From contig NZ_BMQQ01000017.1 in NCBI RefSeq assembly GCF_014648195.1, positions 63,392-127,391 of the forward strand: a DNA stretch of 64,000 nucleotides, read 5' to 3'. Every line of letters begins with the position of its first letter. The stretch's first letter is position 1. A program made the position numbers and the translations under genes. This document shows positions 43,047-51,743 of this stretch, piece by piece. This DNA comes from Streptomyces purpureus (GTDB taxonomy: Bacteria > Actinomycetota > Actinomycetes > Streptomycetales > Streptomycetaceae). The notes beneath the pieces are model-generated. The model was not told where the DNA came from and ran no database searches. It saw nothing but the letters and a program-made list of their open reading frames with translations.

Positions 43047-44207
43047 TCAGACGCGGCGGCCTCGGCGCCACAGCAGCACGGCGGTGATCAGGAACACGGT
43101 GCCGACGGCGGCCGCCGCGGGGGCGAGCAGTCCGGGGGCGGAGTCGTCGGCGACGGCGCGGGCCGGGCCGGGGCCGAAGTACTGCTGGCGGTAGCCGGCC
43201 GTGGCGGCCTTGGGGTCGCCGGGGCGCAGGGAGCGGGCGGCCTTGAGGGCGGCGGCAGGGTCGACGGTGCCGTACCCCTTGGCGTCGCTGCGGCCGCCTT
43301 CGGGGCGGCCCCGGGCGGTGTCCCGCAGCAGCTTCTTGATCTGGGCGGGGGTGAGGTCGGGGTGGGCGGAGCGGACCAGGGCGACGGCGCCGGAGACGAA
43401 GGCGGCGGCGGCGCTGGTGCCCCAGCCGGAGTAGTACTTGCGGTCCGGGTCGGGGATGACGATGTCGACGCCGGGGGCGGAGACGGTGGCGTACCAGCGG
43501 CGGGTGGAGAAGGCGGCGTGGGTGCCGAAGCGGTCGACGGCGGTGACCGCGATGACGCCGGGGTAGGCGGCCGGGTAGGAGATGTGGTCGCCCTTCTCGC
43601 CGCCGTTGCCGGCGGAGGCGACGACGACGGCGCCCTTGGCGAGGGCGTACTGCACGGCGGCGTCCTCCCCGGCTTCGGGGTGGGCGGATTCACTGTCGTC
43701 GCCGAGGGAGAGGTTGATGACGTCGGCGCCGTGGTCGACAGCCCAGCGGATGCCGTCGGCGAGGGCGCTGCCGCGGGTGGCGCGGGCCTTCTTGCGGGCC
43801 GGGTCGCTGCCTTCGAGGATCACGCGGACCGGCAGGATCTTCGCCTCGGGGGCGATGCCGAGGACACCGTCCTGGCGGCCGGGGCCGTGTCCGTGGCCGG
43901 CGATGATGCCGGCCATGGCGGTGCCGTGGCGGGCCCAGGAGCGGTCGCCGCGGCCCGCGCCGAAGCCGATGAGGTCGTGGCCGGGCAGGACGTTGCCCGT
44001 GAGGTCGGGGTGGCCGGCGTCGACTCCGGTGTCGAGGACGGCGACGGTGACCCCGCGGCCCTTGGCGGTGCGCCAGGCCTCCTGGGTGTGCAGGGCCTCA
44101 AGGCCCCACTGCTGGGTGCGGATGCCGTCGGCGTGGGCGGGGGTGGCGGCGGGGAGCACGGCGAGGACGGCGGCGGTGAGGACCGCGGCGGCGCGAAGGC
44201 GTCTCAC
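43047..44207 (-). CDS. Mycosin-like membrane-anchored S8 serine protease
   Basis: A 386-aa subtilase of the mycosin (type VII secretion-associated) type. An N-terminal signal peptide (AAAVLTAAVLAVLPAATPAHA) precedes the catalytic Asp in AVLDTGVDAGHPDL, His in RHGTAMAGIIAG, the oxyanion Asn in ASAGNGGEKG and Ser in GWGTSAAAAFVSGAVAL. A C-terminal helix (VGTVFLITAVLLW) with a basic tail anchors it outside the cell. GTG 44207 overlaps the stop of the upstream Pro-rich membrane protein (GTGA), so they are co-translated. No ESX core gene is nearby; the substrate is unknown. Confidence 0.92.
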   Translation of the reverse strand: MRRLRAAAVLTAAVLAVLPAATPAHADGIRTQQWGLEALHTQEAWRTAKGRGVTVAVLDTGVDAGHPDLTGNVLPGHDLIGFGAGRGDRSWARHGTAMAGIIAGHGHGPGRQDGVLGIAPEAKILPVRVILEGSDPARKKARATRGSALADGIRWAVDHGADVINLSLGDDSESAHPEAGEDAAVQYALAKGAVVVASAGNGGEKGDHISYPAAYPGVIAVTAVDRFGTHAAFSTRRWYATVSAPGVDIVIPDPDRKYYSGWGTSAAAAFVSGAVALVRSAHPDLTPAQIKKLLRDTARGRPEGGRSDAKGYGTVDPAAALKAARSLRPGDPKAATAGYRQQYFGPGPARAVADDSAPGLLAPAAAAVGTVFLITAVLLWRRGRRV

Positions 44208-45631
44208 TGGGGATCCTTCGTGGCCGTGGCGACGGTCTTGCGCAGGCCGCGTTCGATCCGGTCGGTGATGCCCTTGGCCTCGTGGCCGAGGCCGGACTGG
44301 GCGGGGGCGGTGGTCTGGCCGGCGGCCATGGCCTCGTCGGCGGGCTGTGGGTCGGTGACGGGGCGGGCGTCGGCGAAGCCGGAGACGGAGTAGACGACGA
44401 CCGGCACGTCGGTGAGGACGCGCACCCACCAGCTCGCCCGCTGCCGGTCGCCGAACCCGGCGGCGACGGTGCCGGGGGCGGGGAGCGTACGGGGCATCAG
44501 GTCGGCGCGTTCCTGCAGGCCGCTCTCGGCGAACCGGGTGTTCAGCGCACGCATGGCGTCGGGCTCGGCCTCGGTGAAGACCATGCCGACGGTGGTGACG
44601 TGGCTGGAGGTGGCGTCGGTGTAGGTGGCGCGCAGGACACGCAGGCAGCCGACCGGCTGGAGGGTCTTGACCAGCAGGGGGTCGAGAGCTCCGGCGCACG
44701 GCCCGTCGGGGGCGACGGCGATCCGGGTCCAGACCCGGTCGGCGCCGCCCGGACCGGCGCCGTCGCCCTTGAGGGTGGGCGGGAAGAGCCGGTCGACGGG
44801 GACGCTGTGCCAGAGAGTGCGGGCTTCGCCGTAGCCGGCGGGGCGGGCGGGCCCGGCGGCGGAGTCGCCGGTGAGCCAGCTGCCGGTGGCGGCCCCGGCG
44901 AGCAGCCCGAGCCCGAGGACGACGCAGACCACGGCGGCGGCGGTCACCCCGGGCCGCCGCTTGCGGCCGGAAGCGGCCGGAGGCCGGGACGGCGCGTCGT
45001 ACGGGGACGGGGGCTCGTACGCGGGTACGGGCCGCAGCCGGGTCGTCGTCTCGACCGGCGCCTGCGGGGGCACCTCGGGCGGCAGCGGGCCGGGGTGCGT
45101 GGGGCGGGGCGGGGTGCTGGGCGCGGGGGCGGTCGGGGGCGCGGCGGGAGCTGCCTCACCGGGCGCGCGGCGCGGCGGAGTGCTCGGCGCGGGCGATGTC
45201 GGGCGGGGCACGGGCCCCGTTGTGGGCATACGTTCCGCACGGCTGGGGGTCCCCCCGGACGAAGTCTGGGGGTGGGTGGGTACAACGCCCACGACGGCGG
45301 GCGCGCCCGGCGGGGTGCTCGGCGCGGCGGGACGGGGCGGGTACGGGGGCGGGGCGGCAGCCGGGGCGGGAGGCCGCGGCGGGGCGGCTGGGGCGGCACC
45401 CGGCAAGGGTGCGGCGGGGGCTGGCCCACTGGGCGCGGGGGTCCGGGGCGCGGACTGGGCGCTCGGCCGGTACACGGACGGCGCGGGGCGCGGCGGGAGG
45501 CTCGGCGCGGGCGCGGACGGCGCCGGGGGCGTGGTGCTCGGGGCGGCCGGGGTACTGGCGCCCGGCGGGGGGTCCGCGGGGAGGAGGGCCTCCGTGATGC
45601 GCGAGGCGGGGCGTCGTGCCTCCGTGCTCAT
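44204..45631 (-). CDS. Pro-rich single-pass membrane protein coupled to mycosin
   Basis: A 475-aa protein. Residues 1-215 are low-complexity Pro/Ala-rich cytoplasmic sequence, followed by one membrane helix (TAAAVVCVVLGLGLLAGAATGSWL, about residues 225-255) and an extracellular domain of about 220 aa with two Cys and no recognised fold. ATG 45631 (MSTEARRPASRITEALL) is chosen; the longer frame has Arg-rich non-typical sequence. Its stop overlaps the mycosin-like protease start (GTGA). It may be substrate, anchor or regulator of the protease. A copy of the 34-bp repeat lies in the Pro-rich part (HPQTSSGGTPSR). Confidence 0.8.
   Translation of the reverse strand: MSTEARRPASRITEALLPADPPPGASTPAAPSTTPPAPSAPAPSLPPRPAPSVYRPSAQSAPRTPAPSGPAPAAPLPGAAPAAPPRPPAPAAAPPPYPPRPAAPSTPPGAPAVVGVVPTHPQTSSGGTPSRAERMPTTGPVPRPTSPAPSTPPRRAPGEAAPAAPPTAPAPSTPPRPTHPGPLPPEVPPQAPVETTTRLRPVPAYEPPSPYDAPSRPPAASGRKRRPGVTAAAVVCVVLGLGLLAGAATGSWLTGDSAAGPARPAGYGEARTLWHSVPVDRLFPPTLKGDGAGPGGADRVWTRIAVAPDGPCAGALDPLLVKTLQPVGCLRVLRATYTDATSSHVTTVGMVFTEAEPDAMRALNTRFAESGLQERADLMPRTLPAPGTVAAGFGDRQRASWWVRVLTDVPVVVYSVSGFADARPVTDPQPADEAMAAGQTTAPAQSGLGHEAKGITDRIERGLRKTVATATKDPQ
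45243..45276. repeat. 34-bp repeat inside the Pro-rich membrane protein gene
   Basis: The reverse complement starts CCCACCCCCAGACTTCG and ends GGGGGGACCCCCAG, matching the argR copy (16341-16374) at 30 of 34 positions. It is read in a different frame from the argR copy, so selection is on DNA or RNA rather than on the peptide. Confidence 0.75.
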
Positions 45632-45822
45632 CACGCCCCCCTGGTCGCCGTCGTGCCTTCCGTCCCGCCCGCCGATCGCCTTCCGGGGCAGGCCGGTTCG
45701 GCGGTGCGGCCCCGTCACTCTACGGGTTGCGGAGCGCCCGGCGGCAACGCGAGTGACGGGGCGGGGCATCTGACCGGTACGTCCCCCTACCCTCGGGTAA
45801 TGCGGTCTGGCAAGCTCGGGCC

Positions 45823-47025
45823 ATGACTCCCCGTGCCGCCGACCGAGCCCGGTACGACCGGGCCACCGCCCACCTTGACGCGCCGCTGGCCGTGGTGGAT
45901 TTGGAGGCGTTCGACGCGAACGCGGACGATCTCGTGCGCCGGGCCGGCGGGAAGCCGGTGCGGGTGGCGAGCAAGTCGGTGCGCTGCCGGGCGCTGCTGG
46001 AACGGGTGCTGGCGCGGGACGGGTTCGTCGGGATCATGTCGTTCACGCTGGACGAGTCGCTGTGGCTGGCCCGGGCCGGCTTCGAGGACGTCCTGCTGGC
46101 CTATCCGTCCGTGGACCGGGGCGGCTTCGCGGAGCTGGCCGCCGATGCCAAGCTCGCCGCGGCGGTGACCGTGATGGTGGACGATCCGGCGCAGCTGGAG
46201 CTGATCGACCGGGCGCGGGGCGGCGGGGCCGAGGAGATCCGGGTCTGTCTGGAGCTGGACACGTCGCTGCGGCTGCTGGGCGGGCGGATACGGGTCGGGG
46301 CGCGGCGCTCGCCGCTGCGGGAGCCCGCGCAGCTGGCGGAGCTGGCCCGGTCGGTGGCGCGCAGGCCCGGGTTCCGGCTGGTGGGGCTGATGGCGTACGA
46401 GGGGCATGTCGCCGGGGTCGGGGACGCGCTGGCGGGGCGGCCGGTGCGGTCGCGGGCGATCCGGCTGATGCAGACCGCCGCGCGCCGGGAGCTGGCGGCC
46501 CGCCGGGCGGCGGTGGTCCGGGCGGTGCGGGCGGTGGCCCCGGATCTGGAGTTCGTGAACGGGGGCGGCACGGGCAGCGTGCAGCACACCGCGGCGGAGG
46601 AGGCGGTGACCGAGATCGCCGCCGGTTCGGGACTGTTCGCGCCGAGGCTCTTCGACAACTACACGTCGTTCTCGGCGCGTCCGGCCGCGCTGTTCGCGCA
46701 GCCGGTGGTGCGCCGGCCCGGGGTGGGCGTGGTGACCGTGCTCGGCGGCGGCTATCCGGCGTCGGGGGCGGCGGGCGTGGACCGGCTGCCGGTGCCGTAC
46801 CTCCCGGAAGGGCTGCGCTACGACCCCATGGAGGGGCCGGGCGAGGTGCAGACGCCGCTGCTCGGGGCCGCCGCCGACGATCTGCTGGTCGGGGACAAGG
46901 TGTGGTTCCGGCACGCCAAGGCGGGCGAGCTGTGCGAGCGGTTCGACCGGCTGCATCTGATCGAGGGCGACCGGGCCACGGGCGAGGTGCCGACGTACCG
47001 CGGCGAGGGCCGTACGTTCCTGTAG
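45823..47025 (+). CDS. PLP-dependent amino acid deaminase/aldolase-like enzyme
   Basis: A 400-aa protein of the alanine-racemase-N / D-threonine-aldolase group. PLP lysine in GKPVRVASKSVRCRALL (about residue 51); the barrel continues with GIMSFTLDES, LELDTSLRL and LVGLMAYEGHVAG; the C-terminal beta domain (VLGGGYPASG, VWFRHAKAGELCERFD) carries the metal-binding-type residues of D-threonine aldolases. It likely acts on a D-amino acid; exact reaction uncertain. Start at ATG 45823, no strong ribosome site seen. Confidence 0.85.
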   Translation: MTPRAADRARYDRATAHLDAPLAVVDLEAFDANADDLVRRAGGKPVRVASKSVRCRALLERVLARDGFVGIMSFTLDESLWLARAGFEDVLLAYPSVDRGGFAELAADAKLAAAVTVMVDDPAQLELIDRARGGGAEEIRVCLELDTSLRLLGGRIRVGARRSPLREPAQLAELARSVARRPGFRLVGLMAYEGHVAGVGDALAGRPVRSRAIRLMQTAARRELAARRAAVVRAVRAVAPDLEFVNGGGTGSVQHTAAEEAVTEIAAGSGLFAPRLFDNYTSFSARPAALFAQPVVRRPGVGVVTVLGGGYPASGAAGVDRLPVPYLPEGLRYDPMEGPGEVQTPLLGAAADDLLVGDKVWFRHAKAGELCERFDRLHLIEGDRATGEVPTYRGEGRTFL

Positions 47026-47044
47026 CCGGGCCGTACATGCCCGG
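47026..47044. terminator. Hairpin between two convergent genes
   Basis: CCGGGC (47026-47031) pairs with GCCCGG (47039-47044), one base after the aldolase stop and before the DUF2510-protein stop at 47050. It may end both transcripts. Confidence 0.5.
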
Positions 47045-47049
47045 GTCGG

Positions 47050-47976
47050 TCAGGGGCCGATGCTGCTGCCCACCCCGCCGCCGGTGGAGCTGCCGATGGG
47101 CTTGATGCCCCGCATGATCTCGTCCATCGCCGACAGCGGCGGGCCGTCCGGTCCGGCGTCGAAGGCGAAGCGGACGACGACCGGTGACTCGCTGCCGAGG
47201 GACGAGGGGAAGACGAGGGACTGGACGTATCCGCCGGGGCCCTTGCCGGTGATCACCCGCCAGCGCACGAGGTAGCCGGTGCGGCCGGCGACCACGGCGG
47301 GGCGGGCGGCGACGACGGTGTGGGAGCGGATGCCGCCGTGGATGCGGTTGCCGAGGGCGTCCTCGCCGTAGGCGGCCTTGGCGGCCGTGGCGATGTCTTC
47401 CTTGGCGAGGGCCTCGGGGGTGGTGGCGGCGGTGCCGGAGACCGAACGGGAGGAGACCGTGCCGCGGTCGCAGTACCGGCTGGTGTCGCCCGGGCACTCG
47501 TAGCTCTCGTCGGTGGTGACGGTCGCGACGTCGTCGAGGGTGTTCTCCGGTTTCTTCCAGCCCTTGAGGATGGGCAGGGTGATGCCGTTGAGCTGGTCGG
47601 TGACGTGGGTGGGGTCCTCGGTCGGCGAGGGTGACGGTGTCGGCGCGGCGGCCGAGGTCACCGCCGGCGCGGGGGCGCTGGAGGTGGCGACGGGCGGCGG
47701 GGGCTCGTCGCCTCCGCCGTTCAGGAGCAGGACGCCGCCGATGACGGCGGGGACGACGAGCAAGGCCCCGATCACGGCGGCCGTGCCGCGCCCGGACGGG
47801 GCATTGGGCGCCGGCCGCACCGGCATGGCCAGGGTCGCCGGGAGGGGGCGGGTGTGGGCGGTCCAGGCGGCGCCGTCCCACCAGCGTTCGGTGCCGGGGG
47901 CGCCCTGGTCCGCGTACCAGCCCGGAGGGGGTCCCCCCATGCCGCCAGGCGTGGAGGGCGGGGTCGTCATGCTCAT
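47050..47976 (-). CDS. DUF2510 membrane protein
   Basis: A 308-aa protein: an N-terminal DUF2510 motif (GWYADQGAPGTERWWDGAAWT, residues 19-39), one membrane helix (about 64-86), a Pro/Ser/Thr-rich linker and an extracellular domain of about 180 aa (LNGITLPILKGW..., two Cys near YECPGDTSRYCDRG likely disulphide-bonded). The N-terminus faces the cytoplasm. Function of this class is unknown. Starts ATG 47976. Confidence 0.85.
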   Translation of the reverse strand: MSMTTPPSTPGGMGGPPPGWYADQGAPGTERWWDGAAWTAHTRPLPATLAMPVRPAPNAPSGRGTAAVIGALLVVPAVIGGVLLLNGGGDEPPPPVATSSAPAPAVTSAAAPTPSPSPTEDPTHVTDQLNGITLPILKGWKKPENTLDDVATVTTDESYECPGDTSRYCDRGTVSSRSVSGTAATTPEALAKEDIATAAKAAYGEDALGNRIHGGIRSHTVVAARPAVVAGRTGYLVRWRVITGKGPGGYVQSLVFPSSLGSESPVVVRFAFDAGPDGPPLSAMDEIMRGIKPIGSSTGGGVGSSIGP

Positions 47977-48027
47977 CCGGTCACCCTAGAGGGCGACTTC
48001 GGGGCCCGTACACCGGCCTGGGGAGCA

Positions 48028-48061
48028 CGGCGGCCGGGCGTCCGGGGACGCCCGGCCGCCG
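48028..48061 (-). terminator. Terminator after the short-chain dehydrogenase gene
   Basis: CGGCGGCCGGGCGT (48028-48041) pairs perfectly with 48048-48061 (loop of six), 54 bp past the dehydrogenase stop. It ends the glnA4-type operon. Confidence 0.8.
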
Positions 48062-48115
48062 GTGGGGGGTGTGGGGGGTGGGGAGGGGTGGCGGCGGTCC
48101 GGGGAGGGACCGGGG

Positions 48116-48907
48116 TTAGAGCGGCGTGACGTACGCGCCGGAGATACCGCCGTCGACGAGGAAGTCGGTGGCGTTGATGAAGGAGGAGTCGTCGCTGGCG
48201 AGGAAGGCGACGGCGGCGGCGATCTCGTCGGCCTCGGCGAACCGGCCGACGGGGATGTGCACCAGACGGCGCGCGGCCCGCTCGGGGTCCTTGGCGAACA
48301 GTTCCTGCAGGAGCGGGGTGTTGACCGGGCCCGGGCACAGGGCGTTGACGCGGATGCCCTCGCGGGCGAACTGCACGCCGAGTTCGCGGGACATGGCGAG
48401 CACGCCGCCCTTGGAGGCGGTGTAGGAGATCTGGGAGGTGGCCGCGCCCATGATGGCGACGAAGGAGGCGGTGTTGATGATGGAGCCCTTGCCCTGGCGC
48501 CGCATGTAGGGGATGGCGGCCTTGCAGCAGAGGTAGACGGAGGTGAGGTTGACGTCCTGGACGCGCTTCCACGCCTCGAGACCGGTCTCCAGGATGGAGT
48601 CGTCGTCGGGGGGCGAGATGCCGGCGTTGTTGAAGGCGATGTCGACGCTGCCGTAGGTGTCGTACGCGGTCTTGAAGAGCGCCTCGACCTCGTCGGGGTC
48701 GGTGACGTCGACGCGGACGAACGTTCCGCCGACCTCCTCGGCGGCGGCCTTGCCGGCGGTCTCGTCGACGTCGCCGCAGACGACGTGGGCGCCCTCGGCG
48801 GCGAGGCGGCGGGCGGTGGCGAGGCCGATGCCGCTGCCGGCGCCGGTGATGACGGCGGTACGGCCGACCAGGCGGCGGCAGACGGTCTCTTCGGTGCGGT
48901 CGGTCAT
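48116..48907 (-). CDS. Short-chain dehydrogenase/reductase
   Basis: A 263-aa classical SDR. NAD(P) motif TGAGSGIGLATARRL, NNAGIS, and the catalytic Tyr/Lys in SYTASKGGVLAMSREL; the acidic residue in CGDVD at the end of strand 2 favours NAD. It starts ATG 48907, five bases after the aldehyde dehydrogenase stop, with GGAGG ten bases upstream. In the glnA4 operon it may oxidise an alcohol or 3-hydroxy intermediate. The open extension to 49114 overlaps the dehydrogenase gene and is spurious. Confidence 0.9.
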   Translation of the reverse strand: MTDRTEETVCRRLVGRTAVITGAGSGIGLATARRLAAEGAHVVCGDVDETAGKAAAEEVGGTFVRVDVTDPDEVEALFKTAYDTYGSVDIAFNNAGISPPDDDSILETGLEAWKRVQDVNLTSVYLCCKAAIPYMRRQGKGSIINTASFVAIMGAATSQISYTASKGGVLAMSRELGVQFAREGIRVNALCPGPVNTPLLQELFAKDPERAARRLVHIPVGRFAEADEIAAAVAFLASDDSSFINATDFLVDGGISGAYVTPL

Positions 48908-48912
48908 GTGGT

Positions 48913-50292
48913 TCAGGCCTCCGTGCTGATGAAGACGTTCTTGGTTTCGGTAAAAGCGGTGAGGGCGTCGGGGCCGAGCTCGCGGCCGAGGCCGGACTGC
49001 TTGTAGCCGCCGAAGGGGGTCCAGTAGCGCACGCTGGAGTGGGAGTTGACGGAGAGGTTGCCGGCCTGGACGGCTCGGGAGACGCGCAGGGCGCGGCCGA
49101 TGTCCCGGGTCCACAGGGAGCCGGAGAGTCCGTAGTCGGTGGCGTTGGCGAGCCGTACGGCGTCCTCCTCGTCCTCGAAGGGCAGGACGACGGCGACGGG
49201 GCCGAAGATCTCCTCGGTGGCGCAGGGGGCGTCCTCGGGCAGGCCGGTGAGGACGGTGGGCGGGAACCAGAAGCCGGGTCCTTCGGGTGCGGTGCCGCGG
49301 ATGCCCGGGAGGTCGTCGGTGACATAGGACCGTACGCGGTCCAGTTGCACGCGCGAGATCAGCGGCCCCATCTGGGTCTTCTCGTCGGCCGGGTCCCCGA
49401 CGACGATCTCTTCGACCGCGGGGGCGAGCAGGTCGAGGAAGCGGTCGTACACGCCGCGCTGGACGAGGATGCGGGTGCGGGCGCAGCAGTCCTGGCCGGC
49501 GTTGTCCAGGAAGGCCATGGGGGCGGCGGCCGCGGCGGTTTCGAGGTCGGCGTCGGCGAAGACGATGTTGGGGCTCTTGCCGCCGAGTTCCAGGGTCACG
49601 CGCTTCACCAGGTCGGCGCTCTTCGCCATGATCTGCTTGCCGACACGGGTGGAGCCGGTGAAGACGATCTTGGCGACGCCGGGGTGTTCGACGAGGGCGT
49701 TGCCGGTGACGGCCCCTTCGCCGGGCAGGACCTGGAAGAGGTGCTCGGGCAGCCCTGCCTCAAGGGCGAGTTCGGCCAGGCGCAGGGCGGTGAGCGGGGT
49801 GGTCTCGGCGGGTTTGAGGATGACCGCGTTGCCTGCCGCGAGGGCGGGGGCGGTGCCCCAGGCGGCGATCGGCATGGGGAAGTTCCAGGGCGCGATGACG
49901 CCGACGACGCCGAGGGGTTCGAGGAGAGTGATGTCGATGCCGCCGGCGACGGGGATCTGGCGGCCGCTGAGGCGTTCCACTCCCCCGGCGGCGAAGTCGA
50001 GCAGGTCGCGGACGTTGCCGGCTTCCCAGCGGGCGTTGCCGAGTGTGTGGCCGGCTTCGCGGACCTCCAGGAGGGCGAGTTCCTCGATGTGGTCGTCGAC
50101 GACGGCGGCGAAGCGGCGCAGCAGCCGGGCACGGTCGGCGGGCGCGGCGGCGGCCCAGCCGCGCTGGGCCGCGGTGGCCCGTACGACCGCGACGTCGACG
50201 TCGGCGGCGGAGGCACCCGGGACGGTGGCGACGGTCTCCTCGGTGGCCGGGTTCAGTACGTGAAGGAGGGAGGGGGGGTGCTCGTACGACAC
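48913..50292 (-). CDS. NAD(P)-dependent aldehyde dehydrogenase
   Basis: A 459-aa aldehyde dehydrogenase. PWNFPMPIAAWGTAPALAAGN, the general base in VTLELGGKSPNIVF, the catalytic Cys in NAGQDCCARTRIL and EEIFGPVAVVLPF are all intact. GTG 50292 has AGGA upstream and lies 8 bp after the glnA4-type stop. In the proposed pathway it would oxidise a gamma-glutamyl aldehyde formed after amine glutamylation. Slightly shorter than the usual 480-500 aa because the N-terminal arm is brief. Confidence 0.93.
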   Translation of the reverse strand: MSYEHPPSLLHVLNPATEETVATVPGASAADVDVAVVRATAAQRGWAAAAPADRARLLRRFAAVVDDHIEELALLEVREAGHTLGNARWEAGNVRDLLDFAAGGVERLSGRQIPVAGGIDITLLEPLGVVGVIAPWNFPMPIAAWGTAPALAAGNAVILKPAETTPLTALRLAELALEAGLPEHLFQVLPGEGAVTGNALVEHPGVAKIVFTGSTRVGKQIMAKSADLVKRVTLELGGKSPNIVFADADLETAAAAAPMAFLDNAGQDCCARTRILVQRGVYDRFLDLLAPAVEEIVVGDPADEKTQMGPLISRVQLDRVRSYVTDDLPGIRGTAPEGPGFWFPPTVLTGLPEDAPCATEEIFGPVAVVLPFEDEEDAVRLANATDYGLSGSLWTRDIGRALRVSRAVQAGNLSVNSHSSVRYWTPFGGYKQSGLGRELGPDALTAFTETKNVFISTEA

Positions 50293-50300
50293 GTCGTTCC

Positions 50301-51665
50301 TCACATGCGTTCGAAGGAGCGGCGAAGCTCCCAGTCGGTCACCGCGGCGTCGAAGGCGTCGAGTTCCACGCGGGCCATGTTGCGGTAGTGGGCGACCACC
50401 TCGTCGCCGAAGGCGGCCTTGGCGATGGGGCTGGTCTCCCAGAGTTCGGCGGCCTCGCGCAGGGTGGTGGGGACGTGCGCGTAGTCGCCGGTGTAGGCGT
50501 TGCCCTCGCAGGCGTCGGGGAGTTCGAGCTGCTGCTCGATGCCGTGGAGTCCGGCGGCGATGAGGCCGGCGACGGCGAGGTGGGGGTTGACGTCGCCGCC
50601 GGGGAGGCGGTTCTCGAAGCGCATCGAGCGGCCGTGGCCGACGACGCGCAGGGAGCAGGTGCGGTTGTCGTAGCCCCAGGCGACGGCTGTGGGGGCGAAG
50701 GAGCCGGGCTGGAAGCGCTTGTAGGAGTTGATGTTGGGGGCGTAGAGGAGGGAGAAGTCGCGCAGGGCGGCGAGCTGTCCGGCGAGGAAGTGACGCATGA
50801 CCGGTGACATGCCACCGGGTCCGTCGCCTGCCATCACATTGCGCCCCGTACCGTCCTGGAGCGAGAGGTGGATGTGGCAGGAGTTGCCTTCGCGTTCGTT
50901 GTACTTGGCCATGAAGGTGAGCGAGACGCCCTCCTGCGCGGCGATCTCCTTGGCCCCGGTCTTGTAGACGGCGTGCTGGTCGCAGGTGACGAGGGCCTCG
51001 TCGTACTTGAAGGCGATCTCGTGCTGGCCTGGGTTGCACTCGCCCTTGGCGGACTCGACGGTCAGGCCGGCCGCGGCCATCTCGTTGCGGATCCGGCGCA
51101 GCAGCGGCTCGACGCGGCCGGTGCCGAGGACCGAGTAGTCGACGTTGTACTGGTTGACCGGGGTCAGGTCCCGGTAGTTCGCGTCCCAGGCCTGCTCGTA
51201 GGTGTCCTTGAAGACGATGAACTCGAGTTCGGTGCCGACGTGGGCGGTCCAGCCGTGTGCGGCGAGGCGCTCCAGCTGGTGGCGGAGGATCTGGCGGGGG
51301 GCGGCGACGACGGGTGAGCCGTCGTTCCAGGCGAGGTCGGCGACGAGCATCGCCGTGCCCTCGTTCCAGGGGACGCGGCGCAGGGTGGTCAGATCGGGGC
51401 GCATGGCGAAGTCGCCGTAGCCGCGATCCCAGGAGGACATGGCGTAGCCGTCGACGGTGTTGAGGTCCACGTCCACGGCGAGGAGGTAGTTGCAGCCCTC
51501 GGTGCCGTGCTCCAGTACCTCGTCGAGGAAGAAGGGTGCGGCGAACCGCTTGCCCTGGAGCCGCCCTTGCATGTCGGGGAAGGCCAGGACGACTGTGTCG
51601 ATCTCACCGGTCGCGACGAGGGCACGGAGCTCCTCGACGGCGAGCGGGGGTTTGCGGTCTGCCAC
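50301..51665 (-). CDS. glnA4: Glutamine-synthetase-like gamma-glutamyl ligase (GlnA4 type)
   Basis: A 454-aa member of the glutamine synthetase superfamily. The beta-grasp N-terminus is followed by the catalytic domain: GTELEFIVF (metal-binding Glu), AKGECNPGQHEIAFKYDEAL, GNSCHIHLSL and RTCSLRVVGHGRSMRFENRLPGGDVNPHLA carry the ATP and glutamate sites. The adenylylation loop of GlnA is not recognisable. Its operon partners (aldehyde dehydrogenase, SDR, permease, gamma-glutamyl hydrolase) match the setting of S. coelicolor GlnA4 (SCO1613), reported as gamma-glutamylethanolamide synthetase. GTG 51665 has GGAGG nine bases upstream. Substrate amine inferred, not proven. Confidence 0.88.
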   Translation of the reverse strand: MADRKPPLAVEELRALVATGEIDTVVLAFPDMQGRLQGKRFAAPFFLDEVLEHGTEGCNYLLAVDVDLNTVDGYAMSSWDRGYGDFAMRPDLTTLRRVPWNEGTAMLVADLAWNDGSPVVAAPRQILRHQLERLAAHGWTAHVGTELEFIVFKDTYEQAWDANYRDLTPVNQYNVDYSVLGTGRVEPLLRRIRNEMAAAGLTVESAKGECNPGQHEIAFKYDEALVTCDQHAVYKTGAKEIAAQEGVSLTFMAKYNEREGNSCHIHLSLQDGTGRNVMAGDGPGGMSPVMRHFLAGQLAALRDFSLLYAPNINSYKRFQPGSFAPTAVAWGYDNRTCSLRVVGHGRSMRFENRLPGGDVNPHLAVAGLIAAGLHGIEQQLELPDACEGNAYTGDYAHVPTTLREAAELWETSPIAKAAFGDEVVAHYRNMARVELDAFDAAVTDWELRRSFERM

Positions 51666-51701
51666 GGGATGGTGCCTCCTTGGGTCAGCCGGGAGCCATA
51701 A

Positions 51702-51717
51702 GGTATTGCCGAAGACC
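51702..51717. promoter_or_regulatory. Candidate FadR/GntR operator between glnA4 and its regulator
   Basis: GGTATTGCCGAAGACC has dyad symmetry at five of eight positions (GGT-n-TT ... AA-n-ACC), similar to FadR-family operators. It lies centrally in the 78-bp divergent intergenic region, 37 bp from the glnA4 start and 27 bp from the regulator start. Confidence 0.45.
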
Positions 51718-51743
51718 ATTGCTTGGGAAGGGGAAACGGCAAC

